This document shows positions 1-8,739 of a DNA stretch of 64,000 nucleotides, in pieces; the first letter of the stretch is position 1; every line of letters begins with the position of its first letter. The position numbers and the translations under genes were made by a program. The stretch is taken from positions 474,982-538,981 of the forward strand of contig MEPP01000001.1 in the NCBI GenBank assembly GCA_001769855.1. Reading direction: 5' to 3'. The notes below the pieces were generated by a model that saw nothing but the letters and a program-made list of their open reading frames with translations, did no database searches and was not told the origin of the DNA. The stretch is from Bdellovibrionales bacterium GWA2_49_15 (GTDB taxonomy: Bacteria; Bdellovibrionota; Bacteriovoracia; Bacteriovoracales; Bacteriovoracaceae).

Positions 1-1178
1 AGCTGGCCCTTGCCGCCATTTCTAGACTCTCCCAGTTCCATAAAAAAACGATGAATGTCGGCCTCAAGGCCCATGAAAATTTTGGCAAAGGCCACCGGCA
101 CATAGGTAAAAAAGTTAGCTTCAACTTTCACGGTCGGTTTCTCACCTGCGGTAAGCGACACTTGGTCGGTCTTCTGCAAAGGATGATAACTCAAGGGAAT
201 TTTGTGTCCTTGAATAATCGGCTTCACCCCTTGAACTTTCATGGCAAGGTCCGCGACGAGGTACCCGCTGAAGGAATCTTGGCCGATTTTCCATGCTTTG
301 CCAGGCTCACCGATGAGGGGGAAAAATCCTTCGGCCCCGAAGGCAAACTTACTGCGAAAGGTAAGAGCTCGGGTGTCCATCTCAAACTCGGCCCAGGGCC
401 TCTCCCCTTCTCCCATCAGGATAACCTTTCCCCAGAGCACATCGCTCAAGCGCCACAAATATTTTTCGACCTTGGGAAAAGAAGAATGCCAGGACTCACT
501 CTTGAGCTTCAGCTCTAAGTTAAAAATTTTACGGGTCTCGCCTTGCACGGAAAGAGCAATGAGCAGATGGCGCTCAAGCAGGGCCATGCTGGTGGGAAAG
601 TCTTGTCTGAGATTCTGCAGGATTTGCGGCCCGTCCAGCTGGGCGAGAATTTTTAAATGTGAGTGCCAGACCTCATGAAGCACACTCAGAGAGTGCGGCC
701 CGACATTTGCAGCCAGGTGGAGATCAGGAAAATATTGTTTGCGAGCACCATCCTCCCGTTGCAAACCAAAGTAAAAAATAAAATCCCCAAAATTATTTGG
801 ATGATCGAGCTGCTTTTGGTAGGGGCTAAAATGAACTTGAAAATGTTGAGATAACAGTTGATCTCCCTGTAAGCACAGATGGGCGCGATTGCTGGGGGCC
901 TTCTCCGGCAGGAGTGAAAAAACATCTTCTAAATCCATATTCATCAGACGGGCCTGGGCCTTGTCGGCCAGGGCGTAAACTTTGTCTTCATAATACTGGG
1001 GTGAAAGAGTCCGAAGATAGAACTCCGGCCAAAATCGCAAGGTGGTCAACTCACAGGCGTTCTGGGATTTATGTTGCTCCAAGGCCAGCCAAGGCCCATA
1101 AAAACATTGAGCTCGGGAATGGTGGGGCGGAGACTCCCCGGGCCAGGCGGGAGATAGGCAGGAACAAAGACAAAGCAT
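1..1178 (-). CDS. Hypothetical exported protein, C-terminus cut by window edge
   Basis: The reverse-strand frame is open from position 1178 to the window edge without a stop, giving about 390 visible residues; the C-terminus lies outside. The ATG at 1178 is followed by a hydrophobic, Cys-rich stretch (MLCLCSCLSPAW). An in-frame TTG at 1202 would add eight residues and make a fuller signal peptide, so export is likely with either start. The rest is soluble-looking mixed sequence with no membrane segment and no family I recognise. It is divergent from the HD-domain gene, with at most 45 bp between the starts, so the two promoters must overlap or lie inside the coding regions. Confidence 0.7.
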   Translation of the reverse strand, partial: MLCLCSCLSPAWPGESPPHHSRAQCFYGPWLALEQHKSQNACELTTLRFWPEFYLRTLSPQYYEDKVYALADKAQARLMNMDLEDVFSLLPEKAPSNRAHLCLQGDQLLSQHFQVHFSPYQKQLDHPNNFGDFIFYFGLQREDGARKQYFPDLHLAANVGPHSLSVLHEVWHSHLKILAQLDGPQILQNLRQDFPTSMALLERHLLIALSVQGETRKIFNLELKLKSESWHSSFPKVEKYLWRLSDVLWGKVILMGEGERPWAEFEMDTRALTFRSKFAFGAEGFFPLIGEPGKAWKIGQDSFSGYLVADLAMKVQGVKPIIQGHKIPLSYHPLQKTDQVSLTAGEKPTVKVEANFFTYVPVAFAKIFMGLEADIHRFFMELGESRNGGKGQ

Positions 1179-1223
1179 GGCCAGTCCTGGCCAAAAACTC
1201 AAGGCCTGGTAGAATAAGGCTGT

Positions 1224-2639
1224 ATGAATGTCCCATCCAACTCGAAGCCGGACCTGACTGCCGGCGAAGATCTGCTGGTGGTTGTTGCCGATCCCCAGTT
1301 CCAGCGTGTGGTCAAAGTTTCCTTTGATCTCTCTTGTAATAACACCGTCCATCTCTATAAAACCAGTCACGAAGCCTGTACTTTTTTAACAACCAATGCA
1401 GAGGATATTAAGGCCATTATCTTCACAATGGAAAAGAATGATTATAACTTCAGTGATATTTTAGAGAAAGTACACAAAAGTTTGCCCAAGATTACCTTGG
1501 TCATCATCACTTCCGGCCACACCGCATCGGAATATAATCAGCTCGCGCGTTTCCCTTATATCCGCATCTACAGCAAGGATGATTTTCTCAAGAACTTTAG
1601 CAAGATCATGGTCAAAGATTTAGGTCTCAACATTCCCCAGTCTGATGATCACTACATCAAAATCGAAATTGAAACGTTGAGCTTTGTCGATGGTCTGGAG
1701 AAAGATGTTTTTATGAAAGACCCGGCCACGGGTCACTATAATTCTCTTTTTCGTCGCGGCAGTATCCTGGCCAAAGATGAAATCGCCATCTACAAGTCGA
1801 AAGGACTCAAGCATGTCTACCTGGAGAAAGATGTTATCAAAGAAATTCTCCCCCAAATTGATGCCCAACGATCTCTCTTCGCCTCCTACTCGGGCTTTAA
1901 ATTTGTGTTGCGGTCAGATGATGATCCGCTGGATAAGCGTTTCGAGCAAAAGATTATGCGCTTTCAAGATGAAATTATTATTGACGGTGAATTCCAGCAG
2001 CAGATCGAAAGTGCGGTGGAAAAAACGTTGAGCTATCTGCAGAAGAAACCTAACTCCATCAAGTTCCTCAAGCAGCTCTCCTCCCTTCGCTCCACCGAAC
2101 GTTTTCTTCCCGAACATATGATTCTGTTATGTTTCATCTCCAGCGCCTGGGCGCACAAGCTGGGCTGGTATTCACAGGGAACAAAGGACAAGCTGGTGTT
2201 CGCCTCGATTCTGCATGACATCACCCTGGCGGCACGCCCCCATCTGGCCAAAATTCGCAATCTGGCGGAATTCAACGCTCAAAGGCTGACCCTCACCGAC
2301 AAAGATCAGGAACTTTTCCTCAATCATCCGGAGGAATGCTCACGCCTGGTGGCACAACATTTTAAAGAGGCCCCCCACGACACCGCCGAGATTATCCTGC
2401 AGCATCATGAGCGGCCTGACGGCAGCGGGTTCCCCAAAAAAATAAATTTCACCAAGATGCCCCCGTTGTCCATGCTCTTCATCTTGGCCCATGACTTTGT
2501 GGAGAATTTTATCTTTCAAGACAACTACTCACTCAAGATCTTTTTAACAGAAGCTCAGGAGCGCTACCCTCAGCAGAATTTCAAAAAGATGCTCCGGACT
2601 ATTGGCGGGGAAGGGCCTTCGGACGGCAATTATATATAA
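1224..2639 (+). CDS. Degenerate receiver plus HD-GYP-like domain protein
   Basis: 471 residues in three parts. Residues 15-125 look like a receiver fold (LLVVVADPQFQRV) but the phosphoacceptor strand reads AIIFTMEKND, with no Asp at the expected place. The middle (about 145-215) aligns by eye with the middle of the paralogue at 39702-41096. The C-terminal third is an HD-GYP variant: ILHDITL, a metal-ligand-like NHPEE, then HHERPDGSGFP. The family's usual HDIGK lysine is replaced and the GYP tyrosine is Phe, so cyclic-di-GMP hydrolysis is uncertain; binding or sensing is an alternative. Its last 41 bp overlap the convergent gene ending at 2599. Confidence 0.85.
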   Translation: MNVPSNSKPDLTAGEDLLVVVADPQFQRVVKVSFDLSCNNTVHLYKTSHEACTFLTTNAEDIKAIIFTMEKNDYNFSDILEKVHKSLPKITLVIITSGHTASEYNQLARFPYIRIYSKDDFLKNFSKIMVKDLGLNIPQSDDHYIKIEIETLSFVDGLEKDVFMKDPATGHYNSLFRRGSILAKDEIAIYKSKGLKHVYLEKDVIKEILPQIDAQRSLFASYSGFKFVLRSDDDPLDKRFEQKIMRFQDEIIIDGEFQQQIESAVEKTLSYLQKKPNSIKFLKQLSSLRSTERFLPEHMILLCFISSAWAHKLGWYSQGTKDKLVFASILHDITLAARPHLAKIRNLAEFNAQRLTLTDKDQELFLNHPEECSRLVAQHFKEAPHDTAEIILQHHERPDGSGFPKKINFTKMPPLSMLFILAHDFVENFIFQDNYSLKIFLTEAQERYPQQNFKKMLRTIGGEGPSDGNYI

Positions 2640-3549
2640 TGGCCTTCATGTTTCGTCCCTCAGACGTCACCATAAATTGATCATTGGAAATAAAGGTTAA
2701 GGCCTCCATCTGCTTTTGCTCGTCAATTTGCATCACAAAATAATTCTTACCCTGCTCCCAGACAGTGGGAAAAGGCGCTCGGGTGTTGGCCCATCCGGTA
2801 TTTTTAATCGCCACCACATTCTTATAGGTAAGGATGTAAAGCCATTCGCCATCGGGTGAAAATTCCATCGAGGTTGGCAAGGCCTTCCGACTCCCCGCCA
2901 GCATCTCAATGTTGAGAGCGCCCACCTCAATCAAGGTGATGGGGTTCCCGCTTGTGACGGCGCTCAGATCGATTCTAAACAGTTTGGCGGGAATTACATT
3001 CTTAAACAACATGCCCTCATAGTCCTTAGTCAAAAGATAGGCATAGGGAAAACGGGGATGGACTGCAAAGGACTCTGAATTGTGGATGCGATCAGGGTAG
3101 AGGAGAGAAAAACTGCTCATGGGTTTGAGTGATGAGGAAGTGCCCAAGCTCTTCAGATCAAAAATATGAATGACGTGAATCTCCTCATCTCGCCGCGACT
3201 GTCTGTTATCTCCGATATCGGCCAGGAAGAAACACTTCTCTTCACCATGCCCTCTACCCGGACAACCTCCGATGCTCACGTCCTCAAAATCGATATTCTT
3301 CACCCCTTCAAGGGAAATTTTTTGTAACTTGTTTCCCGAGAGGTCCGTTTTCCAAATAACGGCATCGTTGCCTGAATCATTGATCTGATACAGGCCTCCT
3401 TGTTCTCCGTCATAGGCCACCCCGCTAGACTCCCGAAGTTCCTTTGGAAGCAGCCAGCTCGCTCCGGTCTGAAACTCACGGCAATCGGCCGCCCAGGCAC
3501 TAGGTGCGAGAATCAGCCACCAAAATATGAACGCTCCGCGAAAAGGCAT
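2599..3549 (-). CDS. Exported beta-propeller-like protein (phytase/SdiA-regulated-like)
   Basis: 316 residues. ATG at 3549 is preceded by an AGGTGG SD and opens a clear signal peptide ending near SAWAA. Propeller-like landmarks follow: ESSGVAYD, NDSGND, IDFEDVSIG and FFLADIGDNR, a series I know from exported proteins related to SdiA-regulated and phytase-like propellers. Two later segments (FAVHPRFPYAYLLT, MEFSPDGEWLYILTYKN) look like further blades. The role is unknown; periplasmic or outer-surface binding is inferred. The gene converges on the HD-GYP-like gene and overlaps its last 41 bp, with no room for an intrinsic terminator. Confidence 0.8.
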   Translation of the reverse strand: MPFRGAFIFWWLILAPSAWAADCREFQTGASWLLPKELRESSGVAYDGEQGGLYQINDSGNDAVIWKTDLSGNKLQKISLEGVKNIDFEDVSIGGCPGRGHGEEKCFFLADIGDNRQSRRDEEIHVIHIFDLKSLGTSSSLKPMSSFSLLYPDRIHNSESFAVHPRFPYAYLLTKDYEGMLFKNVIPAKLFRIDLSAVTSGNPITLIEVGALNIEMLAGSRKALPTSMEFSPDGEWLYILTYKNVVAIKNTGWANTRAPFPTVWEQGKNYFVMQIDEQKQMEALTFISNDQFMVTSEGRNMKAIIYNCRPKALPRQ

Positions 3550-3689
3550 AATGCCACCACCTTATTGTCTCTAATTATCTCTTTAAGAGGGCCAAGGCGA
3601 CACCTTTTATCTGATTCCTGGCCCTTAGAGTTGGCAAGGCTTTTGCTCAGTCTTTGTTGTGATCGGCACATCGTCCATAGGAGGCACGT

Positions 3690-3887
3690 ATGCACAGTAA
3701 ATATATCCTTCCCTCGTTTCTTCTCTTCTTCATCGCCTACTCCTCGGTTATCCAGTTTGATACCCGGGCCAAACGGCTTGAATTTGAGCAACAGCTTACC
3801 GGTCACGACAAGGTAGAACGGGCCTTGGAAAAAGTCCTTCAGAAGACTAACAAGCTGCATGTGAGAATCAAAAAGGCCGAGTTTTAA
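3690..3887 (+). CDS. Small single-span membrane or exported peptide
   Basis: 65 residues. A near-perfect SD (AGGAGG, 3680-3685 region) sits the right distance before the ATG. Residues 4-20 (KYILPSFLLFFIAYSSV) form one hydrophobic helix; the remainder is a charged, probably helical tail rich in Lys, Glu and Gln, like a short coiled coil. No family recognised. A reverse-strand frame covering the same bases has no SD and an unlikely composition, so I take this strand as the coding one. Confidence 0.65.
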   Translation: MHSKYILPSFLLFFIAYSSVIQFDTRAKRLEFEQQLTGHDKVERALEKVLQKTNKLHVRIKKAEF

Positions 3888-4099
3888 ATTCAAGGGCTGG
3901 CACAGATTCTTGCCACGCAAAATACATTTTATTTAGACGCATTTTTGCGATTTTATAAAAAAGACCTGTAATTTCATGTCACTATAAACCATCGAAATCC
4001 ATACTAACTGATTGGCGCCCAGCACCGTAAACTACTCCTATAGAAATGAACTTATTGTCCCGAATAGTTACGGAGTTTCTTTTTAACAGTGGGCGTTTT

Positions 4100-7000
4100 A
4101 TGCAAAAAACGAACGTTTCTGGTGTTATTCTCTTGATTATGACCCTGTGCCTGGCCTCCTGTGGCGGCCCGAAGGGAAATCAAGTTAAATTATCCCTGAA
4201 TTTGGGGGCGATTGTTTCGTCCCAGGCCACTGCCGGTGGAGGGATGATCTACGGCAGACTGACCGGGGGTGGAGAACAGTGGGGCATGGCCCTTGCCCAA
4301 GGTGCGGCGGGCGTCGACAAAACCCTCAACAATGGTTCGTGGGAATTCCATATTTTAATCTGGGAAGGCCCTGGCATATTTGAAGGGCCTGTTCGCTGTG
4401 GTACCGCCGCTGCCAATCTTGATGGTGCTGCCGCCGATGTTTCCCTGAACGTCAGCGTCGCCAACTGTAATACCGCCCAATTTGCGGATGCCAGCTATCA
4501 TGATGCAAGTTACGGGTTCCTTCCACTTCGACTGGTAAGTTGCAATAACTTTGTCAAAGTGACCAACGGTTCCAGTGTGTGCGATCACCCCAGCGTCGAC
4601 ATGGGAAATTCAAAATCGTTCAAAATTCAAATGCGCGGCTCAGAAAGTGGCGATCTCTCAGACGGTCACTGGTCACGATGTCTTACTCATGCAGGTCTGG
4701 TCAACCATCGCAAAAATGATTCGACCTATTTTAGCGACATCCGTCTTCCTGTGGGAGCAGCTTTCCCCTTTCCTGTCACCATCCACGGTTTCATGGACGA
4801 AAACTGCACTGAAGAATTTCGCCCCTACCCCTTTCCACAGGGTCTTGGCGGCCCAGGCAATCTTGTGGCGGCTGCAAGCTATACCGCCACCTACGGAGCT
4901 GATCCTTTAGATAAAATTGACTACCAGCTGTGGCTCACAACAAATCCCTTCTCCGGCTCAGGCAGTGGTATTTACTCAACCACCCCATCGAGCGATCTCA
5001 CCTTCAGCAGAGTCATCTACAGCTATAGCAGCGGATACGGATATGATTACGACAGTGGTTCAGGACCAAGCTGTGACACCACCGCCGTCAGTCTCTCGGG
5101 GCTTCCCGGGGGATATATGGGCAATAAGAATTGTCCCCAGACACAAGATTGGACTTGCACGGGCACTCAGTGTACGGGTGGCGGATATGAGCCTCCCCAC
5201 TGCAAATCGGATTACTCAAATAGTAAAGGTCCCAACTGCGACAGCGGCTATGTTACCGCGGTCACCATCAACTGTAATAAGGATTACTACCCCAATATCG
5301 AGTGCACCCAGACCAACGATGTCAGATACTGTGGCGGTAGCGCATCCTGCGGTTGGAATGGCGGAGCAAATCCCGCCCCCATCTACTCTTCCCTCTACCT
5401 GATCGATAATGAGTTTGGCGTTGGCAATAGCGCCCTCACCGCCCAGGGAATCGAAATCCAATGTACGGTTGGCAGTGGTACGGGATTCCAGGGATGCTTT
5501 TCCGGTCTGAAAGATCATGAGAAGGGCATGGAATATGATCATGAAGGAGGCATGGGCGTCCAAAATAAATATTCTGAATTTTATCAAATCCAAAGTGACC
5601 TATTTGGCCTCGACGACCCTGACATGGAACATAGTGACGGTCACCGCGAACTCGGCACCATCGGATATCTCCGGGCCGACCTCATGGGTGCCGGTGTCGG
5701 CGGTATTTTATATCGAGCCGGTTACACCGACTGCACATCCATTCCCACATCAGGCAGTCTTGCAATGCCGATGTATTCCCCGGAAGATGGCGGAAGTATC
5801 ACTCTCAGTATGCAATTTGGGCCAGGCCAAAAGATCATGCCATCCTGGGCGGGCACAGGTTCAGGCAGTGGGGTTCCCTTTGAAAAGCGCGTGACTCTCG
5901 ACGTCAACGGAATGCCCGATGTGGTCATGGAGTTCAACTGTTTGAGCAATCTCAAGTCAGGTTACAAATATGATTTTCACCAAAGCACAGAAGATTATAG
6001 CGAGAAAGAAACATACTACAGAATAAACTCACCTACCGACACCCAGTTTGAAACGGCCGGCTATTCATCGGGCACCTGGGGCGGCAATCTCTCTATCCGC
6101 CACTCGCTGCAAGGGTTCAAAAAATCTTCTTCTTCGAACTTTCAACTGTGGTCCACGGAAGTCTCAAGATGGGACGAGAGCATGGGAACGGGGTCTGGGG
6201 AGTCATGGCACGCCCAAAATATCATGGCCACCGGCAGTCGTACCAAGGTTCGTCTGGCAACTTTTGAAGGGAACCGTGATGGAGATATTACTCTGCCGAA
6301 GGCCGCCTCTGCCTATATTGGCGGCGTGCCTCTCAGGATTGATGCCAGTGGTGTGGGAGCTGCCTACAACGGAATGAAAATATCAATCTTTGGCAGTGGA
6401 ACAGGCACCGGCACCATGACTGGCTCAGGCAGTGGTTCCAATCCTAACCTCCGTTGGTTAACAGGTCGCTTTGATGGAATGGGCTCAGGCAGCTCAGATA
6501 GATCAACGTATCAAGATATTATCTCTGCTTTTAACAGCTATCAAGGTGACTTCACCATGGCGTGGGATGTTTCCGACACCTCAGGCGGATATGGCTCCAG
6601 CTATGGTTCGGGCGGCCCGTCATCCAATTACTACAGTAACAACGATGGTTTTGTTGGTAATCATCTCTATCTGTCCGGCGGAAAGAATGCCAACCAGATC
6701 ATGAGCACGGACGGGAACTTTAGAATCAGCTACTATACCCAATATCCTTCCGTGAGTTATATCAATAACTCTGACCCACATGATGACTTTTACCAGGGGC
6801 TGCAAATTTTTGCTCCAGCGGGAAATCCCGGTTGGATCACAAATCGCTATGGCAATCATTGTAATGGTAACGGCAGTTACACCTACAACTCCGGCAGCGG
6901 AACCCCCTTCCAGGTGGTCGGCGTGGTGGGCACAGGTTTCTCAGGTGGCACAAGCTATAACTTGGGCATGTCCGAAAATTCTTTTGCCACTCTCAACAAT

Positions 7001-8668
7001 CTCGTGGGAACGGGCGTGGTTGAAATTGTCCTCTCGGGCTCAGGGACGGGGGGCGCAGGAACCGGATACGGCATGGAGTATATCCAAAAAGGCATGCTCT
7101 TTGGCCCGACCAGTGGGGGCAGCGGTCTCGGGACCGTGATTGAAAATTCTGGCCCCAACAAATTCCGGGTCTGGGTCCACAGCGGCTCCTTCTCCGGTGG
7201 ACAAACTTTCACCGCCAGTTTCTACGATATGAGTATGAGTGGTAGTGGTGGCCCAGGCTCAGGTAGCGGAGGATCGGGGTCAGGCGGTGGTGGTAACTTG
7301 ATGAACATTACTGATCTGGCCGTTGGTGCAAGCCACGTTTGCGCCCTTGTAGGCTCAGGCTCCGGCTCAGGAAACGTTTTCTGCTGGGGTGACAATTCCT
7401 CCGGACAATTAGGCAACGGTTCAGGGGGCCCGCAAAGTATACCGACCCAGGTGACAGGTTTGGCCAATGTCATTGATATTGCCGCCGGTAATCTCCACAC
7501 CTGTGCACTTCAAGGTACTGGTTCAGTCCAGTGCTGGGGTAGTAACGGGGACTACGAATTGGGAGATGGAACCACAACGATTCGCACCAACCCTGTTGCC
7601 GTCGTGGGGCTCTCAGGCGTGGTGGCGATCTCTGCCGGTGGTGCAACGAACTGTGCCCTCACTGGCGCAGGCGCAGTCCAGTGCTGGGGCTACAATATGT
7701 CCGGACAACTTGGAGATGGAACTAATTCGCCATTAAACGGCCTCGCCTCAGTCGTAGGGCTCGGGAGCGGCGTCAGCGCCATTGCTTCCAGCACAGAGAC
7801 AAACTGCGCGCTGCTGAACTCCGGCACAGTACAATGCTGGGGCAACGGTGTATTTGGTCAGATTGGAACAGGCGGAGGATTCGACGATAGCTGGACTCCG
7901 GCCACCGTCACCGGTCTCTCAAACATCACAAGCATTGGCTTAGGCGGTAGTCATGCTTGCGCCATTTCAAATACAGGTAGTGTTACCTGCTGGGGAAAAA
8001 ACAGTAGTGCCCAGTTGGGCACTGGTTCTGGCAGTGACAGCGATATGCCAAACGTACCCGTTTCTGGCATAGGAAGCGGAATGGGACTTGCTCTCGGAGC
8101 GACCCACACTTGCGCTCTCGACAACGGCACCCTCAAATGTTGGGGCTACAATTTCTACGGTATGCTGGGCGATGGGACGACCACAGACAAAGTTACACCG
8201 ACCATGGTAACGGGCCTTAATGGCTCAGTGACAAAGGTTGTGGCAACCGAGTTTAACACCTGCGCGATCTTAGGCAGCACTGAAGTTCAGTGTTGGGGTG
8301 ACAATGCATATGCGCAATTGGGTGTTGGGTCAGGTGGTGGTATAAGCAATCAACCAATGATGGTCTACAGCCCTGGCGGTGGAGGCGGTGGTTCTGGCTC
8401 GGGCAGTGGTGGTTCTGGAGGCGGTGGCGGAACAGTCATCACCTATAACATCACAAGCGCCGGCAGCGGTACCGGTGCCGGATATGCCATTGACTGCTTT
8501 GATCCCACAACCAAGAAGTGGACGGATGATTGCACGGGATTGAGTGTTGATAACGCCAATATCTACGGACAGGTTCACTGGCCGAACGGTAGCGGTGCAG
8601 CTGGCGGAGTGCAATTCTCCCCGGACTGGGTACTCCAGAACATTACTCCGGGGGCCTTGCGACCATAA
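4100..8668 (+). CDS. Large lipoprotein with C-terminal seven-repeat RCC1 propeller
   Basis: 1522 residues from the ATG at 4100, which gives a normal lipoprotein signal ending LASC at Cys21; an upstream ATG at 4046 would push the Cys to residue 39 and is less likely. Residues 30-260 match by eye the N-terminal domain of the three lipoproteins at 21899-29534 (KLSLNLGAI, GSWEFHILIWEGPGIFEGPVRCG). The middle is long, Cys-containing and unassigned. About residues 1070-1420 hold seven RCC1-type repeats, each with a CAL...CWG..N..GQLG core, enough for one closed propeller. Gly-Ser-Gly tripeptides are scattered throughout, even inside blades. The tail after the propeller has two Cys. Probable site: outer-membrane anchored, surface or periplasmic. 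Followed by an intrinsic terminator. Confidence 0.9.
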   Translation: MQKTNVSGVILLIMTLCLASCGGPKGNQVKLSLNLGAIVSSQATAGGGMIYGRLTGGGEQWGMALAQGAAGVDKTLNNGSWEFHILIWEGPGIFEGPVRCGTAAANLDGAAADVSLNVSVANCNTAQFADASYHDASYGFLPLRLVSCNNFVKVTNGSSVCDHPSVDMGNSKSFKIQMRGSESGDLSDGHWSRCLTHAGLVNHRKNDSTYFSDIRLPVGAAFPFPVTIHGFMDENCTEEFRPYPFPQGLGGPGNLVAAASYTATYGADPLDKIDYQLWLTTNPFSGSGSGIYSTTPSSDLTFSRVIYSYSSGYGYDYDSGSGPSCDTTAVSLSGLPGGYMGNKNCPQTQDWTCTGTQCTGGGYEPPHCKSDYSNSKGPNCDSGYVTAVTINCNKDYYPNIECTQTNDVRYCGGSASCGWNGGANPAPIYSSLYLIDNEFGVGNSALTAQGIEIQCTVGSGTGFQGCFSGLKDHEKGMEYDHEGGMGVQNKYSEFYQIQSDLFGLDDPDMEHSDGHRELGTIGYLRADLMGAGVGGILYRAGYTDCTSIPTSGSLAMPMYSPEDGGSITLSMQFGPGQKIMPSWAGTGSGSGVPFEKRVTLDVNGMPDVVMEFNCLSNLKSGYKYDFHQSTEDYSEKETYYRINSPTDTQFETAGYSSGTWGGNLSIRHSLQGFKKSSSSNFQLWSTEVSRWDESMGTGSGESWHAQNIMATGSRTKVRLATFEGNRDGDITLPKAASAYIGGVPLRIDASGVGAAYNGMKISIFGSGTGTGTMTGSGSGSNPNLRWLTGRFDGMGSGSSDRSTYQDIISAFNSYQGDFTMAWDVSDTSGGYGSSYGSGGPSSNYYSNNDGFVGNHLYLSGGKNANQIMSTDGNFRISYYTQYPSVSYINNSDPHDDFYQGLQIFAPAGNPGWITNRYGNHCNGNGSYTYNSGSGTPFQVVGVVGTGFSGGTSYNLGMSENSFATLNNLVGTGVVEIVLSGSGTGGAGTGYGMEYIQKGMLFGPTSGGSGLGTVIENSGPNKFRVWVHSGSFSGGQTFTASFYDMSMSGSGGPGSGSGGSGSGGGGNLMNITDLAVGASHVCALVGSGSGSGNVFCWGDNSSGQLGNGSGGPQSIPTQVTGLANVIDIAAGNLHTCALQGTGSVQCWGSNGDYELGDGTTTIRTNPVAVVGLSGVVAISAGGATNCALTGAGAVQCWGYNMSGQLGDGTNSPLNGLASVVGLGSGVSAIASSTETNCALLNSGTVQCWGNGVFGQIGTGGGFDDSWTPATVTGLSNITSIGLGGSHACAISNTGSVTCWGKNSSAQLGTGSGSDSDMPNVPVSGIGSGMGLALGATHTCALDNGTLKCWGYNFYGMLGDGTTTDKVTPTMVTGLNGSVTKVVATEFNTCAILGSTEVQCWGDNAYAQLGVGSGGGISNQPMMVYSPGGGGGGSGSGSGGSGGGGGTVITYNITSAGSGTGAGYAIDCFDPTTKKWTDDCTGLSVDNANIYGQVHWPNGSGAAGGVQFSPDWVLQNITPGALRP

Positions 8669-8694
8669 AATTTTCTTCGATTTATTTTTCAATG

Positions 8695-8725
8695 ACCGGC
8701 CTTAGAATTAAGGCCGGTTTTTTTT
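8695..8725 (+). terminator. Intrinsic terminator after the RCC1 lipoprotein
   Basis: A 10-bp perfect stem (ACCGGCCTTA at 8695-8704, TAAGGCCGGT at 8709-8718) with a GAAT loop is followed by eight T. It lies 26 bp after the stop on the same strand. On the opposite strand no T-run follows the stem, so it should not stop the converging PTS transcript. Confidence 0.9.
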
Positions 8726-8739
8726 GGACAGGATCGTGA

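Noticed and set aside
51..678. Forward frames in the first kilobase
   Set aside because: The reverse frame is open for the full 1178 bp and begins with a signal peptide; the forward frames are compositionally odd and antisense to it.
3513..3920. 135-residue reverse frame between the propeller gene and the RCC1 lipoprotein
   Set aside because: No SD, no domain, and it covers a small forward gene with a strong SD and signal-like helix.
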